Source: Ypsolopha sequella (lineage: Eukaryota; Arthropoda; Insecta; Lepidoptera; Ypsolophidae). Taken from it: a DNA stretch of 64,000 bases. The DNA lies in contig OW204004.1 of assembly GCA_934047225.1 (NCBI GenBank), forward strand, positions 8,746,401 to 8,810,400, written 5' to 3'. Of this stretch, positions 10,721-24,000 are shown in pieces. Under the pieces are notes generated by a model. The model saw only the letters and a program-made list of their open reading frames with translations. It had not been told where the DNA came from and searched no databases. The position numbers were made by a program, and so were the translations under genes. Each line of letters starts with the position of its first letter. The stretch's first letter is position 1.

Positions 10721-11826
10721 CCAGCTTTAAAAAACTTTGTTACTGTTTTTCTGTTTCTTAGACTAGGGATACCTGGTATTGCTTTTGCATTCGACGTTCT
10801 CTATAACATACACATATGAAATATATAAAATTCAGACTATAAATATCTGATACTAACATAATCTCAGATTTGCAAAATCGTAAATAGCATATATATTTTT
10901 GAATTACAATATAAATCCATTGGCAAGGACCAAATGGACGGACTTGGACAGTAAAATGTATTTTATTAAAAGGCAGGATACAAAATGAGCGTTAATTTTG
11001 TGCGAATGATATTGGCCGCAATCACGAAATAAAAAATTATACCTATATAACGGCTCATTTAAACATGAGCGGTATGCGCTACCGTCGCCGGCAGCGGTAT
11101 CCCAAACACCCGGGTGTACCGCGACCGGCACCGGTAACGTAGACTGCCCATGTTTGAATAAAAGTTAAAGTAGGCATACCACAAAACACAACTAAATCAA
11201 AAACTTTTAAAAATCGTTTCACGATACATATAAACAAGAAAATATGAATAAAATAACCATTTTTATAAAAAAACAAGCATTGCATTGCATAATTTGCGAA
11301 TTTCCTAAACTCAATAGTGTCAAAACATAATTAAATAAACATATTTACCAAACAAATAAATTTACTTCAATTAAATAAAACTATACTGTGTTCAAAAATA
11401 TGATTGAAATCGAAGATAAACTAACTTCAAAATTAATCGTGTATTTTCCATCAAATTTTTAGAATAAATAATTCGATCTTTTTGAACATTTTAACATCAC
11501 AGTTAAAAATTACATTCATGGCAAACTTACTACAACTAAGTGTCAATTGCTAGTTGCAAATAGTTAGGTAGGTACTTATGTTCAATTAATAAAATCTTAC
11601 GATTAAGTTATTATCTTAAAAATTAAAATAAAAAGCTGTACATTGCAGTCTTAGAATTAAAAATTATTAATAATTGCATAATATTGTTCGATCAGAATTT
11701 GTTCAGTTAAAAAATAAAATACTATAAAATTACATTCACATTTCCCTACACTTGTGTATCAAACGACCGTTCTGAAACTACATAACTGTGGTGTATTTTT
11801 TTACTGCCTGAGGCAATGGCTTTCAG
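10721..11826. other. 3' flank of FHIP
   Basis: AT-rich, no other gene recognised. It should contain the FHIP 3' UTR on the minus strand directly below 11827, but I could not place a confident polyadenylation site. A GC-rich patch at 11060-11150 contains the palindrome ACACCCGGGTGT. Confidence 0.4.
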
Positions 11827-12062
11827 TCATAAAGCCACCGATCGGATATACCGATCGTCCTCGTAATTCCCCGAGGTCAGCCTCAGGGCGTGTTCCTCGG
11901 CCAAAGCGGCGAGTTCTTTGATCCACTCATCGAGTATTACTGCGTTGAGTATGGATCTGAGTGTGATGGATTGGTTCCAGTAGGTTTCCTCTGTGAAGTT
12001 TGGTCGTTTCTGTGGACTAGCGTGGTAGACAGGTTGACTTTGTGGACTATTTGACGGTGAGG
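11827..12062 (-). CDS. FHIP: FHIP coding exon 15 (residues 809-886) and stop
   Basis: The acceptor ATTTTCAG at 12063 precedes 236 nt ending in TGA (11829-11827). It has a Ser/Pro/Gln-rich start, then LRSILNAVILDEWIKELAAL, the diagnostic FHIP C-terminus (VVLLEEWLKELAAIAxxH). The acceptor is phase 1 as required. Confidence 0.92.
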
Positions 12063-15000
12063 CTGAAAATGGAAATGCAAAGGTACATGATACAATATCT
12101 AATCTAAGTGTTTGGCATTTGAATTTGAATTAGTATCCTGAAAAGTTTATTCAATTAATTAACCCGATTAATAAAGACAAGATTTTTGTGCCTGTGCAGA
12201 TTACTCAATGTTGGCAATTATTATCCATCCAATACTATTAAACGAGCAATATTTCACTTATCTTGTTGTGCCTTCGTAAAATATTGAAATTTGAACGCTT
12301 TTTTTGGAGTCAAATTTATTATTAAATAAGATTCCTAGATGGAAAATGTAAATTGATGGATAAAAACATGAAATTTGGCACAAGAATAGCATAAATTTGC
12401 CCAAATAATGGAAAAAAAAAATTGTTCAAAATATTGTCACTACAAAAGAGAGAAAAAAAAACCTAAAAATCAAAAACTAGGTACTTAACATCAGATTGTA
12501 AATTATCCGCCCTGATAAAAGTTGGATACCAAAAAGAACACTCACAGCTAGACAATCTCCTACCGAACATGCTGGATAGGCTGTTGGATATACTCCGTCT
12601 CTTTGACTCGCCGCGACGGAACGTGGCTTCAGCTTGCTGAGGAGACGGCAACTCTGGCGGCGGGCCTGCAATGATAGGGCATGGTTCAATGGAGCCTTGA
12701 TTTATGCAGGCACTAAAAACATGACCTGCATTCCAATCCTGATGATCAAGCAACCGCCAATGAGTTGTTACGAATTTTAGCAAAGTATTTGGTATTTGTG
12801 TACCAACAGGTGGTAGAGCTGATGCCGGGCTCGACTGTGGAGGTACCACCATCTTTCTTGGAGACCCCCTCGAAGTAATTCGGGGGAGAGTAAGAGGACA
12901 GCTCACAGGCAAAAAACCAGGAGGCCCACCATGCCTGGGACCGATGGATGGCGTTATATCCATCCCTAATAGCCGGGCCTTATATGGAACAGACTGATGA
13001 CGGGCAGCGGCGTCACTAGTGCGGGGGTTCCGGCACCGCGCTCACCAACCCGCCTGCCCAGCGTGTGTGAGTATGGGCAATTCTTCCAGGATGACCGCCG
13101 GGAGTGGCAAAGTCCTGGAAAGGCTTATGTCCAGCAGTGGACGAACTAAGCTGATGGATGGATTGATTTGTATACGTCGTCGCGTTGTAGGGTTATTGTA
13201 AAAGCAGTGATATTATAATTTATAATATAAGGTTAAGGTTATATATATATATATATATATTTATTTCATGTCATTCTGTTCAAATCCTTCACTCATTCGA
13301 CTGATGCGGCCCCAAAGTGGGCCGAAATATATCTCGAAAATAATTAAAGCTGTTATCTATGTTGTGTTTATAATTATTTAATTAAATGATATTATAATAC
13401 GGACTTCTGTCAATCGTCTTCACATATAAATTCATTTCCTGTTTAGAACTGAAGGGGTCACCACGCTCCGCTTCTCTTCACTCACGAATTTATAAACAGT
13501 AAGCAACCTAACACGCTCCCTATCGCTTCGCTCCGTTGCGCTCGTCGTCGCACCTATTTTTGACTTTATACTATGTAATTGAAATCGGGCCGTAATACTG
13601 TATTGATTGTTTATCAATTTACCAAAATACCTGCAAATCTTCAGGGAAGATATTTAACAGTAACTTAAAGACTTTATCTCGCAGGAGGAAAGTCTATTTT
13701 AGAACGCTGCGCGTGAACAGTTGTTTCACGGACGACGTTGCCTCAAAAAACACCCGTATCTCGGTGCGTTAGGGTTCACGCATTTTTGTTTGAAACTCCA
13801 ATATTTCCTAAACTAATGGTTCACGCGGGTATGTTTCTTGGGAAAAGTGGTTCAGTATGATCGGTAGAATATGTGGTTTAATTTTGTGATTTGTAATAAT
13901 AATAATATTGTAAATTAAATAATGATAATAAATAATAGTATAAGTTTTATGTAAAAAAAGACATGATCTTGCTAAGTTTCTTGCCCGTTCTTCTTAGCAA
14001 GACTAATCGAATGGGCGGAGGTAGGCATGTATTTATATATGGGGCATTCCACGGTGACGGTCGGGACATTTTTACTCTGTTTCATTTAAGTACTTAACAT
14101 ATTTTCGTAGTTATATTAAATACTGTACTTTATATAAACAGTAACATGAAATTAAATAAGTGAGCTTTAATTTACCTGAATTTTACATGTTAAGATTATA
14201 TGTTTCAATGAAAAAATGTATATATTAAATTGTGACGGTCGGGACTCTTACTTTCTAGTCTTCTCCAGATTTACAACTACTTCTTAACGTTTGTAAGAAA
14301 CTATCAATAATATTAAAACAAATAATTCTGTGAGTATACTTTAAGGTTCAAACTTTCGTTTCATGAAGATTTGGTTTATAACTAAATTCGATTTTTCAAC
14401 AAATTCGGATTAGAAGAATGTGACGGTCGGGACAATCCGATGTGACGGTCGGGACAAGTACCAAATTAACAAACATACATATATTTTTATATATTTATTA
14501 TCGGATTTTTACATCATTTACAGGTAATCTGTTATAATGAAATAGGTTAGGTATTATCCCGCCTCGAAAACTTCAACATTTTCATTAAATTGGCATAGAT
14601 TTAATTATGTTAAAAAAGGTGTGTTAATTCGAAAACCATTTCGAGATTTAGGTTTAATAAGCCGTATTTTAGAACTTGTGGTCTAAAAAACCTCATGAGA
14701 ATGAATATTTTTACGAAAAAGCTGCAACTTACATTTGCCTTCGTGTGACGTCACTTGAGAAATGGATGTTTAATAATATGTCCTTTGCTATGAAGAAAAA
14801 TTTATAAAAATTTGCTTCTAACTGATTTGATAGCTGGATGATAGATGAGTAGACAGACAGAGACAGACCACTCTTTTTATAACCAATCACACATCACAAT
14901 CAGTATAATGTCTTAAATTCTCAAGTGACGTCATATCGTACAATTCTTTAAGAAACCATTAGAAAATAATGGTTGATTTATATACCAAAATAATGAAAAC

Positions 15001-18000
15001 TAGTCCTAAAATGGCGTATAAACCCTGAAAAAAAAAACTTCTAGAAATTAAGCTTTGGGAATTCGTAGTAAATTCGTTCCTTTTCTCTTTCTAACAAAAG
15101 CTTTTTTTTATCCGGGCCTTCTCTTAGTCTGGCCCTGGACAGACGTTTTCGCGCTGCCGCGTCATGCAAATAAAAGAAAAACCCAGTAAACCCCAATAAA
15201 AACCCCGAAATAAACAAAAAAATATTGTGGATAAAGCCATTTACACTCGTGCCAGTGATATTTGTAAAAAAACAAGTATTTTGCTACTGGGGATCGTGAC
15301 GGTTGGGACTGTGACGGTCGGGACAGTGACGGTCGGGACAAAACTTAACATTTATGTATAAAATGCACTACAGCCCATAGCTACATTAAAAATAGCCAAG
15401 TCACTCAGTTTTTATCTGTTTGCTACTTCTAAAACACACATTTTATCATGCATACTCGTTTTGTAGTTTAGAATTAACAAAATTGAATTAAAATGTGACG
15501 GTCGGGACGTAATCCCGGCTACCAATTGTTGCATTGTATCATAGAAAGTAACTTACGTTTTTGCTTGGTATTTTCTACAGTAAATCTTTAATATTCCCTC
15601 GATTTATTTAAGTTCACAACAGGCCGATTCACAAACAAAATAGCTGAAGTTTTTACTTTTAAAACCATGGACAATTTCTCTACGCGTTGAGCTTGGCTAC
15701 ATTCGATGCTACAATTGAGCAAAAAAAGTAAAATTACAGTTATTAACGAAAAATTTAATCTGTTTCGTAAACTTAAGACTATGTACTGTCATTCTAAATG
15801 CATATTGAAACTAATCTTTGACTTTTATTTTATGGTTGTCTGGTGTCACTTACTGTGGAATGCCCCATATGTAACCTATTAGTATGTAGTATATAGGATA
15901 TGATTTGGTCGGACGCCTGGATTCGTGCTGGGGGCTCGGTTTGTGATCATTGAACCTTGTTCCTGGTCCCTGGCAGGGTCTCCGGTATGGGTTTGGGCGG
16001 TTGATTGGATTTCACCTTATATAATAATATTTTACCTATAATTTTAATCGTATATATATTGCTACATAAATTAAATAAACCTTTAATCTAGTTCATGTAC
16101 ATTTATTATTTCATTACATATATTTTTATTAGATTAAATTTGACGTGTAAAAAGTGTATTATATACACCTACTTTGCAAAATAAACTATTTGAATTTGAA
16201 TAATTTTAATTGTTACTTTGATTTTAACTATTCTATACTAGGAATTTATTCATTGTATAACTGGTGGACAACTATTATTGGCTTTATTTACTGTATTTTA
16301 AATTTATTCTTATACTGTTAACTTAATCATAAGCTGTTGTGGTCCCAAAATAAAATTTTCAATTTGAATTTGCGTAGTCTATTTACACCCGGTATACAGA
16401 TAGATACAGTAATCAAAACGTAACTCACCAAGCTCGTGCGCCGATTGCCTGGTCCGCACCAGCGCCATCTCTCGTTGTATGAGGAAGGTTCTCGCCCGAT
16501 CGACTAGCTCGGCCGTATTCTCTATAGCTTGCGTCACCTCGTCTAGCTCTTCTTTTAGTTTACTTAGGATCTGGAAAGTGAGAGTCATGAATAGGGTTGC
16601 CAGATGGAAAAAAATTTTTTTTTAACAAATCATTTCTACTGAGCAAAAACAAGGAGGACTTCAGAAAAAAAAGAGGACATACTTAAATAAAATGATACAA
16701 ATATTTTTGATGCAACAGGTATTGTAGCGACGACAGCGCCTTCTGTTCAGAATGAACAAAGCTTGAAATCACTTAACGCCCTCGTGAGCGTACAGTATGT
16801 GCATTAAAAGCTGGTATATCAAGTAGTTACAAAAAAATCGGTGTACAAGTAAGGTGGACAAATTCGTCGTTCCAGATACGAACATCGATAGCGCAGTCCG
16901 TAGAGCGCCTGTCATGTAAGCAGGAGGTCGCAGGTTCAAACCCCGGGCCGAGGTATTTTTTCTAAATATTTGTGCTTTTAAATTTGTTTGTGATTCATTT
17001 CAAGTTTGTAATGCACTCTAATAATAATTATGTTTCATTTGTTAGATATTTATCAGAACTACCTGTTCAAGCTGATATTTGAATGTCTTGCTAGTGTAAC
17101 ATGCGTGGTTACGCGTGCAGCGCAATGAGTGAATGTGACAGCGATACCGCAACTCCACGCGAGAGAAATAGGAGTATGGTAAGTGCTAAATTTGAAAAAG
17201 GAGGACAATTGATAGATGAGGGAGGACGGGACGACAAATTGTGAAAAAGGAGGACATATCCTCCTTTAGGATACCATCTGGCAACCCTACATGGATGAGC
17301 TTAACAATATGAAGGATGTATGTCTTGCTCATTACGTCTTGCGGAGGTCTCCAGCACGGTTAAAATATATGAGGATGATAAAAAAATATGTATAAAAATA
17401 TTAATTTTTATTTATAATGTATTTGATACGTAAAATTATGTACCATATACATATTCATAATTGAAGACGGTATCCGGACAACGAGCTATAAAAAATAATT
17501 TAATAAATATATGCCAAAGAGGTGAGGATCGTAGCAGATGGAAATCTGTAGTCTCTGCTTACCCCTCTGGGAGACAAGCGTAAGAGTATGTATGTAAGTA
17601 TATTGGCGCCAAACCGAAATCAAATATATTGGACAATAAATAAAACATAATTTCTGATAGTAAAGTCATGAACGGCGCCGGTTTTATTATAAGACATTAG
17701 AGTTCAAAATCCCGTACCTGGAAGAGTGAAGGCACATTCGGCTGCACGCAGTGTCCGGGACACAGCAGCAATGACGTCATGAGCGGCGTCGGCAATGAAA
17801 CCAGCTTGGAGATGACGCACGTCACACGCACGTTCTGAGCGACGTTACTCTCCAGTAGGGAGGCTGCTTTCTTTAGGAGGCTGTTGAGGAGGGGGCCTGG
17901 GAAAAAGGTCATTAAGTTGTTAACAATCACAGTAATTAAAATCGCGCGACGGTTGCAAATAATAATAATAATAATAAAAAATAATAAAATGACTTTATTC

Positions 18001-21000
18001 CAGCCAGATTTAAACTTAATACGAGTAGCAGCAATTAAAAAAAAACAGGCTATATTACTACACACAATTATGAAAAATACAGAAGAAAATAAAATAATAA
18101 TAATAAACTTTATATATTTTATACACCAAAGCTTGCGTGATATTGCCGCCACTTCTTATGCACGGGGCTCTCAGTCCACTCGGTGCAGCTTCGTAAGATT
18201 TTGTTATCAGTGGCTTTTAGACGCGCACGCATCGATAATGTGGTAACTGACTTTAACTAGGGCTCCTTTAGAAAATGGGACCCTCATAGCTCATAGGTAA
18301 GTAAAACATTAATTATGCTTAAAAGATATTGATATAAAATTGATGGGCCAAGTAGCATAGTTTAGCTTGTAACTATTTACTTGTTTTAATAGTTTTAGAC
18401 TTTAGAATACATATCTGATGTGATAACTGTTGTGTTTGAGCACTACAATATGTCAGCTTGCACTGGACCCACTGGTCGTGTAATATATTTAACTTTAGTT
18501 AGAAATTATTAAGTTCTCATTTTAAGAACCCGCTCCGAATAGTAACTTCATACATATCTAAAAACCATAATAACTCGCGAAAGTGGAAAAATTCAATCAA
18601 ATAAATTTTAGGCTTTTATTTTTAGACGGTCAGTATGAAGTGGTGTATGTCCCTGATTTTTTCACAAACATTGCGTTAAAGACCAGAAAAATATTTAAAA
18701 TAGTGGGTTTTCACCCTAAAATCGAGTACTTTTACAAGGCTTCGTTAAGTGACTTATGAAAATTTAACAAGTAAAGTAAGTACATACACCACTTGGAAGT
18801 ATAATCAATATTCTAATTTACAAAAACAGAATAAAAAATAACAAGTAATCGAGACACAATTAAGGTATTCGCAAAGGGCGAGACTCGCTCAGCACAGTTC
18901 GAACGGCGTGGGGCAAAGCGTGAGGCGCTTGTTTAGATCAGCCAGCCAAATATGCGCTTTATTGTCGCGATACGTCTCGCTTCGCATCGGAGTTGGCGTC
19001 GTCCTGCACCGGCTTCTTAAGTGAATATGTAAATGTTCTTATGAGAAATTAAGAATCTTAAACCTAAAGCTACATACATCCGTTTCGGTTACGGGTGAAA
19101 GAGAAATACCAAAACTCAATATTATTAGAGATGACAAACTAGAAAAGTTTATGCACCTATTTAATTATGTTGTAGAGCAAGGCAACTCCCTTTTTTGTAA
19201 TAATTTAAGGTCCCTGAAATATAACTATCGGGGGAAATGTAGGATAAAAAAAATAAAAACTAGAAAAGTACGAAAACCTGTAGCCATGGACAGACAGCAC
19301 AACATATCTCTACTGACATTAGGTCCCGCATGAGGCCTATTTATGGCCTCATGCCGTGGCAAGCTCCACACCCCTTAACCATACCTCCGGATATTTGTGT
19401 GTACGACCCTTAACAGTATTTTTATGTTATTGAAAAACAGATGCACTCTTACCGATAATTGATTCAGCACTGGCTCTCCAGCTCCTAACCAAAGGCACTT
19501 CTCCATCGAAACTCCTTACAACTTCTACCTTCGGAAGATTCTTCCAAAAGGACTCTTCCGCGAAACCTTCGTCTTCCGCATCCTCCATTTTATATCTAAA
19601 ACTATCATACCCGCTACTTTCACCTATCGACGTTAGACTATCGTGTTCTTTATTTAAATCTGTTTGATTATCCACCTGTTTTGTTTCTAGCTGGCCAGTA
19701 TTTTCTGCTTCCGTGACAATATCTTCGACCAAGGAGGTTAGACTGTGCGGTTCTTTTTCTGAAGTGTCAGACGTTTTGAGCGTTTCGTAACCGCTGGTGC
19801 AGACAGAAATGAGGCTGTCCTGTTCTTTCGTTGTACTATGAGGTATGTCTATCTCTTTCGCTTCTTTAGTGGAGTTATTGTTGGTTTCTCGCTTGGGTTG
19901 CGTTACACTGTCATATTTAGAGCTCCAGTTTGAACATGCCATGATTCGAGAGACGATTTCAAACCTGGAGTCACATAAGTAGGCGTGGTAATTACCGAAT
20001 AATGTTTCGTTTGGGTTCTGAAACACGAAAAATTGCAATCGTGAGACATGCGAGAAATACAGTCTGCAAAATAACTGAGGTCATCCCACAACAGACAGCC
20101 AAAATGGAATAACACCAAAACACAAAGCAAAAATACTGCACAGTAAAATTTAATCTTTTGCTAGAAAGTTCATTTTACTACGAAAATGACAAAAATATAG
20201 TTAACTAGCTTAAGTTTTTGTATAGTCGTATCGAATCCCATCCCATCCCATCCCACTAATGCCACTATCCCATCCCATCATCACAAACCCCTCCCACTAA
20301 TATTCAACGGCGTGAAGGAGTAACAGTACATCACTTTTCTATAAGAACTTGACACCCCATTGCCTTACAATGGGAACTGATTTATGGGACAAAAAGTAGC
20401 CTATGTCCTATTCCAGGTCTAGAACTACATTGGTACAAAGTTTCAGCCTAATTGTTTCAGTAGTTTCGGCGTGAAAGAGTAACAAACATCCATCCATCCA
20501 TCCAAACTTTCGCATTTATAATATTAGTGGGATTAGTGGGATAGTGGGATAATTCAAAGATATTAAAAAAAGTGAACAGAGCCCTGCACTTCTTTATGGG
20601 CAGCCAAAATGTGACTGCTAAGTCACGATTGGAGGCTCATAATGGAGTGTTGGCTCCTACACTTATGTGTGGTAGTGAACGTTGGGTAAGGCAAGATAAA
20701 CATCAAAATAGAGTAAATGCAGTAGAAATACTCCATGTGTGGTTTAACATTGAATGATAGAGTGAAAAATATTGACATACGGGATCGTTGCGGCCTGAAA
20801 GGAGATGTAGTGACTAGAATAGAAAAAGGAATGCTTCGGTGGTTTGGACATGTATGAAAGTAGAGTGACGAAATTCATGGTGCGCAAGTCAAAGGCATAG
20901 CTCGACCAGGGGCTTTATTATCTAACTTCAACATCTATGTCTATCGCTTTCAAATGTATCGTGATTGGTTAGAAATGACATCACACATCATTACATCAGC

Positions 21001-24000
21001 CAATCACATCCTAGAAGGACGTATGCTGAGCAAATTGGCGACATATTGAAGAAGGCCAATTTCAAAAGTACCCGGAATAGAAGAGCTTATATGACTAGAT
21101 TGATGGATGTGAAAGAGGTGTCAGGATCGTAGCAGATGGACATCTGTAGTATCTACCTACCCGTCTAGGAGACAGGTGTGAGTATGTATGAAGAAGATGA
21201 TATGTAATGTAGCACTCACCCCATAATTAAATTTAACTTCGTGAACCAGGTTATCCATGGCGATTCCCTCGCTGACCCCGTTGACTTGCCGTCTGCCGTC
21301 ATTCGAGCCCCTCAACTCCAGCACTCGTCTGCCGTTTACTGTCAGGTCATCAACGTACTCACGCGTCTTTTGTAGGGACCTGGCGAATAATAAGAACACA
21401 AGTTTAGGTATTAGAACACCGGATAGTAATAGGTCTATGAAATTTTCATGAATATGTGTTCATAATTCCTGTAATTCGATAGCTATTTCAATGATTTGTT
21501 TTTTGTTTGAAAGTTGAATTCAAGGTTTAACATCTACGTATTAATATTTTTTCAATGCAAGTGCTCGCAAAGGCCCACTTTTTATGCATCAAAACCGAAC
21601 AGACAGTCGATTATTTTGCCCTAGGGCTTTATTATTATTATTATTTTTTATTTATTTACAATGGTTGGCTAACCTGCAACCTTTCCTGTGTACCATAAAT
21701 GTTACACTTTTTTTTCCACTGTTTAACGGCTCTGGATACAGTCCTTTTGAGCCAGTCATAATTTAAAGTTCACAAGATTATATTTGTTTACTGAATATCA
21801 CTCACCTCGCACAACAATACGGCGACAACGCCAGGAAGGCGACAGCTGCGTCCCTGTAGACCTCAGGGTCCGAGATCTGTGTCCGTTGTGCCACAGTCAC
21901 GTGATGTCCGTTCAGTAAGTACTTGAATATCAGTTCTAGCATCACATCCTCGCAGTTCAGGTCTATGAGGGTCTCCATCAGGGAGAGCGCGACGAGGGAT
22001 AGCTGGAATTGCAAATGCAAAAAAAATTGTTGCATTTCTGAACATACAAACAATTTAAAAAGCATATCGTGTGCACTGTGGATGGGTTTCACCAAAGTAG
22101 ATGTAATGAGCGTTTTTCCTTGTGTCAAATTTAGTGTTAATTAAGATTCCTAGATGGCACTGTCGTATACTTTAGCAACAGAATCAAAGACAAAATTTGC
22201 ACCGATTTCAAATAAACCAAAAACCACTTTGACATTGATTGCTACGAAACATAATTTATCTATGGTGACATGGACAGCGACATCTGGCGGAAAGTTAAGA
22301 ACTAAGAACAAAAAGCAACGAGAAAAACGCTCATTGGCTTGCAAAAACGTTTAATTTAACCTCTACGTTTATTTAGAATTTTCCAAATATTTTTCCTGGT
22401 GGTAGTAGTGGTGGTAGAGCTGATGCCGGGCTCGGCTGTGGAGGTACCACCATCTTACTTGCAGACACCGTCGAAGTAATTCGGGGGAGAGTAAGAGGAC
22501 AGCTCACAGGCAAAAAACCAGGAGGCCCACAATGCCTGGGACCGATGGATGGCGGTGTATCCACTCCTAATAGCCGACCTTTATATGGAACAGACTGGTG
22601 AAGGGCAGCGGCGTCACTGGTGCGAGGGTTCCGGCACCGCGCTCACCAACCCGCCTGCCCAGGGTGTGTCAGTATGGGCAATTCTTCCAGGATGACCGCC
22701 GGGAGTGGCAAAGTCCTGGAAAGGCTTATGTCCAGCAGTGGACGAACTAGGCTGATAGATGGATGAAATATTTTTCCTGTTGTTCTAAAGCAATTCTACA
22801 TGCTAAATTTCTGCTCAACTCGCTTAGATTCAATTATTTATTTATTTATTTTATTTATTTATTTATTTTATTTGTTTATTTATTTGTTTTATTTATTTAT
22901 TTGTTTTATTTATTTATTTGTTTTATTTATTTATTTGTTTTATTTATTTATTTGTTTTATTTATTTATTTGTTTTATTTATTTATTTTATTTATTTATTT
23001 TATTTATTTATTTAATTTATTTATTTAATTTATTTATTTATTTATTTATTTACTTTAATTAAAACGGACAACCCAATTATGTTAAGGTGTGTTAATTCGA
23101 AAACCATTTCGAGATTTAGGTTTAATATTTTAGAACTTGTGGTCTAAAAAACCTCATGATGATGAATATTTTTACGAAAAAAGCTGCAACTTCCATTTGC
23201 CTTCGTGTGACGTCACTTGAGAAATGGTTGTTTAGAAATGCGTCTTTTGCTATCAAGATACATTTATAATTATTTGCTTCCGACTAATTTGACAGCTGGA
23301 TGACAGAGAGTAAATCAGACCACTTTTTTTGCAAGCAATCACACGTCAGTCAGTATAAATGTCTAAAATTCTCATGACGTCATATTGGACAATTCTTTAA
23401 AAAATCATAAAAACATAATGGTTAATTTATATAGCAAAATTATGAAAACTATGTCCTAAAATAAAGTACTTTCTCTGAAAAAAAAAACCTTGGCGTAGGA
23501 ACTCTCAAACTATAACGTATATTGAGCTTTTGGATTCAGGGTTTCCGCCAACAAAACGAAACCCTTTGCATAATTTTATTTTAATTAAATATGTAAGACA
23601 ATAAAATTACTTCGACGCCAATTTTTCATGTTAATTGCTCAAAATATTAAATGAAAAGCGTTTATTACTAAATAATATATAAAACTGAATCTCACCTGAC
23701 TATCCCCTTCAAGCCTGGCCAGCAGCACTTCAACAACCCTCACCCCATCGTACTCGTAACGCAGCAGGAACTTGAGCACGGTCCCCAGCAGGCCGGTTGG
23801 CGTGACGCACCGGACAATAAGCTCGAGGTACAACATGGCGGCCACTTGTTCCGGTGTCCCGCTCTGCAATGCCGGACGCGTCTACAAGTCGCGCTCGTTA
23901 GTCGGGCTTCTTTATCACGCCGGATCCCGGAAGCGATCGAGTGATGGTCCGATGGCTTAGATTCAGGGAACTTTGGTGAGCTTGGTAATGTCAAATAAAA

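Larger units (their letters stand above)
13930..16200 (+). mobile_element. LINE 3' UTR fragment interrupted by transposon B
   Basis: Bases 13940-14040 and 15867-16200 together match 37390-37830 without a gap (AAGACATGATCTTGC..., GCCTGGATTCGTGCTGGGGG..., ending AATTTGAATTTGAAT). The intact copy at 37047-37830 has the end of a reverse transcriptase frame upstream, so this is a 5'-truncated LINE tail. Transposon B sits at ATAT, duplicated at 14037-14040 and 15867-15870. Confidence 0.8.

Noticed and set aside
12463..12963. A 166-codon minus-strand frame.
   Set aside because: Half of it is antisense to the RTE-like repeat, a near-identical stretch appears antisense to copy 2, and no domain is seen.
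16889..16945. A possible tRNA-Thr gene.
   Set aside because: Position 33 is A instead of U, the acceptor stem does not close, and the sequence continues as a SINE body with a tail.
22830..23060. The simple repeat considered as a CRISPR-like or satellite array.
   Set aside because: No spacers and no fixed repeat length; the sequence is animal nuclear DNA.
22763..23062. A 99-codon hydrophobic frame resembling a membrane protein (repeated Tyr-Leu-Phe-Ile).
   Set aside because: It is the translation of a TTTATTTA/TTTG simple repeat, open in several frames.
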